Source: Mimachlamys varia | Taxonomy: Eukaryota > Mollusca > Bivalvia > Pectinida > Pectinidae | NCBI GenBank assembly: GCA_947623455.1 | Contig: OX392545.1 | Location: forward strand, 22,852,001 to 22,916,000 | Reading direction: 5' to 3' | DNA: 64,000 nt | In this document: positions 58,477-64,000 of the stretch, in pieces | Position numbering within the stretch: the first letter of the stretch is position 1 | Layout of the letters: the number at the start of each line of letters is the position of its first letter | Position numbers and translations under genes: made by a program | Notes under the pieces: generated by a model | Told to the model about the DNA's origin: nothing | The model's database searches: none | What the model saw: only the letters and a program-made list of their open reading frames with translations

Positions 58477-59658
58477 TATTATAATTCAGTCATGAAGATC
58501 CCACTGCAACCATTGTCTATAAATATTAATTAAATTAATCAGCATGAGAACCTTGACTTACAGTGAATTACTGGTAATTACAGATCATTTTTGATCAAAT
58601 ATGTATATACCCCCTGCAATGAAGTAAAGTGGGTTGGGGGAGGGGTATAATACCGGAATCATGTTGTCTGTCCATCCGTCTGTTTGTAGACATATATTGT
58701 CTGGATAACTCCTCCTAAACCTGTAAATTTCAATGAAATTACACAGGAGTGTTAGGGTCAAAGTTGGGAGGGTGTAAAATTCAAAATTTGTTGTGGAAGT
58801 TCTTATCAACTGGAAATTGTAATAACTCATTGTTGTTTTGTAGTTTCTGCTCAATAAGTAGTACATTGTAAGAATCAAGTAGAAAAAAATAGTGAAAAGT
58901 AGATAAAGTTGGTCAAGGTCACAGAAATATCATATTTCTGGACTTTGAAAAAAATTCAACGTTTAAGTTTTCAGTTTAGCTCTTGCATATTAAGCTGTTT
59001 CTGACAAAGTATTAATAACCAAGTACTATACAGTAGAGCAACCAAATTCAGGTTATAGGATTATCGTGGGATGTTTATCTGAATACATTACACTCTTTAC
59101 TAGTATTTCAGCAATTTTTGTATTTTTGTGGTAAAAATCTCAAATTTCTGGACTTAAAAAAAAAAGTTTCCCACAAAGTATAAAATCTACTTTAAGAGAA
59201 GCCAAACCTGGGGTATACTACATGTTGTATCATGGGATGAATCCCTGAATGCTCGTTACTAGCACTTTCAACTATTTTTATAATTTTGGGGTAAAAACCT
59301 CCAAATTCTGGACTTTGAAGAAATATCAAAGTTTCTCATAAAGTATGAAAGCTAGAGCAGCCAAACTTGGATAATAGGTTTATTGTGTGATGTGTAAAAT
59401 GCATATGATGATGACAAAGCGGGACAGGCGACACATAATTATGCGTAATTCTTGTTATAATTTAGCAGTGAGAACCAACCTTATCAGAAAAATAGAAAAT
59501 ATTTTAGAAATATATAAGGAGTTTTCATGGGTATTTGTTAGTCATTCAGCTTACAGTTTTTGTTTTTTCCAAGAACGTACATTACCAAATGTATAAAAAA
59601 CAAATATCTAGATATTATACGAATTATGACGGCAAATTCTTCAGAAGAAATTGTACCA
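58477..59658 (+). other. Repeat-derived non-coding stretch
   Basis: A molluscan repeat edge (TATACCCCCTGCAATGAAG, then GTCCATCCGTCTGTTTGTAG) lies at 58603-58690. It is followed by three diverged copies of AATTTCTGGACTTTGAAAAA-like sequence near 58930, 59140 and 59300. No gene is recognised. Confidence 0.45.
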
Positions 59659-60400
59659 ATGTGTAATTACTACACATTGTATATAGGAATGCATGCAATA
59701 ACTACATACTGTATATATGAATGTGTGTAATTACTACATACTGTATATAGGAATGTGTGTAATTACTACAAACTGTATATAGAATTGTTTGTAATTACAC
59801 TACATACTGTATATAGGAATACATGCTATTACTACATACTGTATATAGGAAGGTGTGTAATTACTACATACTGTGTATAGGAATGTTTGTAATACTACAT
59901 ACTGTATAAAAGAATGTGTGTAATTACTAGATACTGTATATAGGAATGTTTGTAATTACTACATACTGTATATGGGAATGTTTGTAATAATCACACACTG
60001 TATGTAAGAATGTGTGTAATTAATACACACTCTATGAAGAATGTGTGTAATTACTACATACTGTGTATAGGAATGTGTGTAATTACTACACACTTTATGA
60101 AGGAATGTGTGTAATTACTACACACTTTATGAAGGAATGTGTGTAGTTACTACATACTGTATATAGGAATGTTTGTAATTACTACATACTGTATATGGGA
60201 ATGTTTGTAATAACTACACACTGTATGTAAGAATGTGTGTAATTAATACACACTTTATGAAGGAATGTGTGTAATTACTACACACTGTATAGGAAAGTGT
60301 GTAATTACTACACACTGTATGTATGAATGTGTGTAATTTTACTTCACACTTTATGAAGGGATGTGTGTAATTCCTACATACTGTGTATAGGAATGTGTGG
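59659..60400. repeat. 32-bp minisatellite, about 23 units
   Basis: Tandem GTGTGTAATTACTACATACT followed by GTATATAGGAAT, with common variants (CACACTTTATGAAGGAAT). Units are contiguous, with no unique spacers. Confidence 0.95.
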
Positions 60401-60869
60401 ACAATGACAGAATATTTTGTCCTTGTTAATGATCTCATACATCACTATATTAACGGAAAGAATTTAAAGAGTTTGTTGTTAAAGTCACTTGATATAGAGT
60501 TGAAATATAAGTTTTTAATACCAAAGTTCACAATATAGAGAATTAAGGACAGATTGAGAAGTGAATAAGGTTACTAATATGTTTCAAGGTCACAGTTGCC
60601 AGTTTGTAATGCTTCAGAGGTCAATGTCACTTAGGCAGTTCTTGGGAATTGGTCGAACAGTATGATTAATTCAGCAACCAGCTATCATATATCTGGACAT
60701 TAGAGGAGACTGGTATATTGTTGAATGACCTTCAAATTGTCGTTATATTTGTTACAAATATACATAATAATATTTATGAGTGTAAAAGCAATATTAAAAT
60801 CATAAGATCAGCTTATTACTGAAATAAATGATTGTTTTGTAATTGGGTTATTTTGTTTTTGTTTTGTAG
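60401..60869 (+). other. Non-coding stretch before locus B
   Basis: AT-rich; includes a CAAGGTCACAGTTGCC repeat motif near 60583. It ends with a T-rich GTTTTGTAG acceptor at 60869. Confidence 0.4.
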
Positions 60870-62815
60870 GTATTGTCCAACGGTTAGGACAATCACCTGG
60901 TCAGGTTCTTCGAATGCGTGGATTCTTCCTTTAGATGGATGACTTAGCAATGGATTTATATGGAACTCAGCTGGTTTAGTCGTTTCTCAGCTTCGAACTG
61001 TCCTTTTTTTGACAAATGTATTTAATTCCAAATACAGACATGAGTCTGGCATGAGTATGGCTTTACAGTACCATGATTGGTTCATCGGGTTTTCGGTTGG
61101 CCTGATGGACCAATCAACCGACATGGTGCTGTACTGCTCTGTAAATCTTGTGCTGGGTGATTGTTTGTATCTGGACTTAAGTACTTTGTGAAAGAGGGGA
61201 CAGAACTGGCTGGGGCATGAGTAAATCTTCTTGAGGCTTTATATATCTTCATTGCTGGGAACTCTGTTTATTGTGAAGATGAAACAAGTTTGAAGAATTC
61301 TGGCCTCCAGGGCGGAAAGCTTGGATCTTAAGACCCCAAAGTAAGTAAAGCTTAGCTGTACTTTCCTTGACATTATAAAGGGAAGTGTAACAAATTATAC
61401 TGGAATTGTGTTTTCCGTCCTAAGACTAGTGTTCACACACAACAAGTTTAAAAAAAAACAACATAAATATACCGGTATGAATGATACTTTATTTGTACAT
61501 GGCATAACTATTTAAAATAGTTATTTCCCTTGTTTTTGGAGTTATGCCCTTTACTTGAAAACATTCTTAGCCTTTTGACCAAATCACTGCACAAATTTAA
61601 ATGATAAAGTGTATCTGAAACTCCTTTTGCATTGAGAGGGTATAGACTGAATGTAAGATGGAGTCCAAAAGGAAACTTAATATTATAAACAGCTGTGGGT
61701 TGAGTTCCTATGGGGACAGAAAGGCCTATTAAGTAAATAAATAGGTCAATCTTATTTATAATATCATTAATGACTAATAATGTTTGAAGAATGTTACAAT
61801 TATATTAAGACTGGGCTTAAGTTTTGCAAATATTTGCATATTTGTTGAAATTAGTATTCATGTACATTACAAGGAGAAAGGTGGACAAGCTGTTATTTAC
61901 TACAATGTAATCCCTTTTAAATTAATTATTTTAACTCGCGAATCTCCCCCAAATAAATATGACATTGCAATTTTACAGATTTAAACCACATACAGGTATG
62001 TAGAAGTGATGTTTTCAATAGAAAATTCAGCTATTTAAGGATGTTCTCATAATCTAACAAATAAAATTAAAGCACTTCTCAAATTTTATTATTTTACCTT
62101 CATTTTTTTGCAGAACCAAAATCAAAAATACAAAAACAATACAAAATGATGACCAGAAAGATGAAAACCACCACCAGAAAGACGAGAACCACCACCACCA
62201 GAAAGACGAGAGCCACCACCACCAGAAAGACGAGTACCACCACCGCCACCACCAGAAAGATGAGAACCACCAACACCACCAGAAAGATGAGAATCACCAC
62301 AATCAGAAAGATGAGAACCACCACTAGAAAGATGAGAACCACCACTACCACTTAAAAGATGAGAACCACCACCACCAGGAAGATGAGAACCACCATTAGA
62401 ATCAGAAAGATGAGAAGATCGAAAAGAGAAGTAAGAAAAAGGTTTCTTATGATATTTACCTGTTTCTGTGACTTTAACTTGAGAAATTATCTTACTCTGG
62501 ATGAAAACATTTAAAGTCATTGCAACAAAGAAACGCTTCATTTGAAATTTGATATTACAGATTTCAGGCATGAGAGAGTCTTGTTTTCACTATTAACTAT
62601 TATTTTCAACAAATATTGGTTTTGTGTACGTATGTATTGTATGTTGCTCCTGGAAATGTTAAAAGTATTTAATTAATAACAGTAATCAACATAGCACTAC
62701 CAAAATAATAACAAAACTCTTTTGCTTGTATTTTGCAGGACCAAGATCTAGGACTATTCAGAATGACCAACCCAGACCATGATAGACAAGCAATAAAATT
62801 CTTCAAAAAGTTGAA
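60870..62815 (+). other. Locus B: three-exon 3' gene end, paralogous to locus A
   Basis: Exon b1 ends at 61340 (CCCCAAA|GTAAGT) and may start at 60870. Exon b2 is 62114-62430 (TTTGCAG acceptor, GTAAGA donor). Exon b3 starts at 62739 with AATAAA at 62792. Exon b2 is filled by a CACCACCAGAAAGATGAGAA minisatellite. In one frame it reads HHQKDEN repeats up to a TAG, in another TTTRKMR. The frame used in locus A is closed here. It could be the 3' UTR of the 145-residue gene, whose last exon ends at 57788 with a donor, or a separate RNA. An inverted pair around CAGTACCATG and CATGGTGCTGTA lies at 61047-61133. Confidence 0.5.
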
Positions 62816-63125
62816 ATATTTTCCTCTTGTTTTTAAAAATGAATGAAACAAAAATATAGTGACTGAATTGTCATATAAACTACAGACAACATGCATGATA
62901 AAAACTTGCAAATCATACACAACATACACAACTTGAGTGTTACTAGTAAAGCCAAATATTATACAGTATAGCTTTCAAAACTGGCCCTGTCTAATCTAAA
63001 ATCCTGTCTATTGCGGCCTTACTGTTTGGTTTGGCCCTTCCTTTTACTGATATCTTACCTCTACATACGGTCAAACATTTTGGTCCCAGTTTAAACAGGT
63101 TATACTGTATATATCCAGCATCATT
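61185..63125 (+). repeat. Arm B of a large inverted duplication
   Basis: Matches arm A (42041-44055) in inverse orientation through exons, introns and the 3' flank, including GCGGCCTTACTGTT, TTTACTGATATC, GTCAAACATTTT and ATACTGTATATATCCAGCATC. Beyond 63125 both arms pass into GAT/ATC-rich DNA of the same polarity, so the array belonged to the duplicated unit. Confidence 0.9.
62146..62400 (+). repeat. GAAAGATGAGAACCACCACC minisatellite in exon b2
   Basis: About 15 imperfect 15-21 bp units of CCACCAGAAAGACGAGAA. Locus A exon a2 has only four or five degenerate units, so the repeat has expanded here or shrunk there. All the open frames over it (including a 149-codon minus frame) are low-complexity. 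Confidence 0.9.
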
Positions 63126-63179
63126 AGATGGTAAATCAACCTTCATTCATCTGTAAAAATATATTGGTAAGTAATATTT
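62816..63179 (+). other. 3' flank of locus B
   Basis: Non-coding. The part up to about 63125 aligns with the flank of locus A. No further signal is recognised. Confidence 0.4.
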
Positions 63180-64000
63180 TGGGCTATTTCAACATAATAA
63201 TTCACATGCTCGTCCACATCATCATCATACACATACTCATTCAAATCATCACCATTCTGATTCTCATCCTCATACACATTATCCACATCTTCACCCTCAT
63301 ACACATCCTCATCAACAACACCCATCTTCATCCACAACAACCTCATTATTCTCAATCACTACTCCACATCCTCCTCCTTCACATTATAAGCCTCTTCATT
63401 TTCTGCATCCTCCTCCTTATTCACATCATCAGCATCCTCATTTACCAGATCCTCCACATCCTCATCCGCCCTTCATTCCCATCATCAACATCCTCATCAT
63501 TCTCATCCATATCATCCGCATTATCAAAATAATCTTCATCATCCTCTTCCTCCACATCACCCACCTCTACATCATCTTCCTCGTTATTCACATGCCAATC
63601 GTCCACATCACCCACCTCCACATAATCCTCTACATCATCTACATTCTGATTCTCAATCATTATCATCCACATCATCATCATCATCCACATCAACATCATC
63701 ATCCACATCAACATAATCATCATCATCATCATCAACATCATCATCATCATCACCATCATCAACAGCATCATCTACATCAACATCATCATCATCATCCACA
63801 CCATCATCATCCACATCAACATCACCCACATCAACGCCACCATCTTCATCATCAACATCATCATACACATCATCATCCACATCAACATCGAGTCATCCAC
63901 ATCATCATCATCATCACCATCACCATCCACATCATCATCAACATCATCATCAACATCATTATCATCATCCACATCATCATTATCATTCACATCATCATCA
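63180..64000. repeat. ATC/CATCAC array, continues beyond the window
   Basis: CATCATCATCCACATCAAC-type repeats, diverged at 63180-63650 and dense from 63650 to the window end. It reads as Asp/Val-rich on the minus strand. It is the counterpart of the array next to locus A, in the orientation expected for an inverted duplication. The border segment keeps a 70-codon acidic minus frame ending in VEIAQNITYQYIFTDE (63355-63143). Confidence 0.9.

Noticed and set aside
59659..60400. CRISPR-like appearance of regularly repeated 32-bp units
   Set aside because: Units are contiguous and diverge gradually, with no unique spacers and no cas genes, in eukaryotic DNA. It is a minisatellite.
62122..62571. 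149-codon minus-strand Gly/Ser/His-rich frame over exon b2
   Set aside because: Mostly a translation of the CACCACCAGAAAGATGAGAA minisatellite, and opposite to the conserved splice signals of loci A and B. Only its non-repetitive end is kept as a finding.

Overview
The window looks like repeat-rich, AT-rich metazoan nuclear DNA, most probably from a mollusc and perhaps a bivalve. Genes are split into short exons with GT..AG introns of 0.3-6 kb. Terminal-inverted-repeat (TIR) DNA elements are very dense. Dispersed repeats of the 'GCTCACCTGG...CCGTCCGTC...CCAGGTGAGC' and 'GAGTTATGGCCCTTTG' kind, familiar from molluscan genomes, occur throughout. The species cannot be named from the sequence alone, and there is no sign of bacterial or organellar DNA.

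Layout. 0-10 kb: no clear gene; nested hAT-like MITEs, a palindromic element, a Mutator-transposase-like exon remnant and a TA-flanked MITE. 10.7-15.2 kb (minus): a secreted Ig-domain protein gene (signal-peptide exon, Ig1 exon, half of Ig2), with a 1.1 kb foldback minisatellite in its first visible intron. 17.9-20.5 kb: a decayed non-LTR retrotransposon (PHD-like finger, endonuclease, partial reverse transcriptase). 21.7-26.6 kb: a composite repeat block and a tRNA-like sequence. 27.2-31.0 kb: a nearly complete hAT transposon whose two-exon transposase is broken by one stop codon. 32.4-38.0 kb (plus): an OTU-type cysteine protease gene whose first exon lies inside a TIR-bounded GATATC repeat. 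Its third exon carries the catalytic Cys motif, and its 3' end runs into a 3.8 kb (GAT)n/(GTG)n array.

42.0-44.1 kb and 61.2-63.1 kb are diverged inverted copies of one locus. Each copy has the same three exon-like blocks and, on its distal side, the same Asp-codon (GAT/ATC) array. Between the two arms lies a plus-strand gene (about 46.3-57.8 kb) whose five coding exons join in phase into a 145-residue basic Gly/Arg/Pro protein. Its large exon is a minisatellite read in all three frames. The loop also holds two inverted copies of one MITE and large satellite blocks at 51.1-52.8 kb and 59.7-60.4 kb.

How the parts relate. The OTU gene and the minus-strand A locus converge on the GAT array. The B locus has the same array on its far side, so the ancestral duplicated block was probably [acidic array][3' end of the A/B locus]. 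Most remaining DNA is transposon-derived. All exon models are ab initio readings from splice signals and phase; none has been checked against transcripts or databases.
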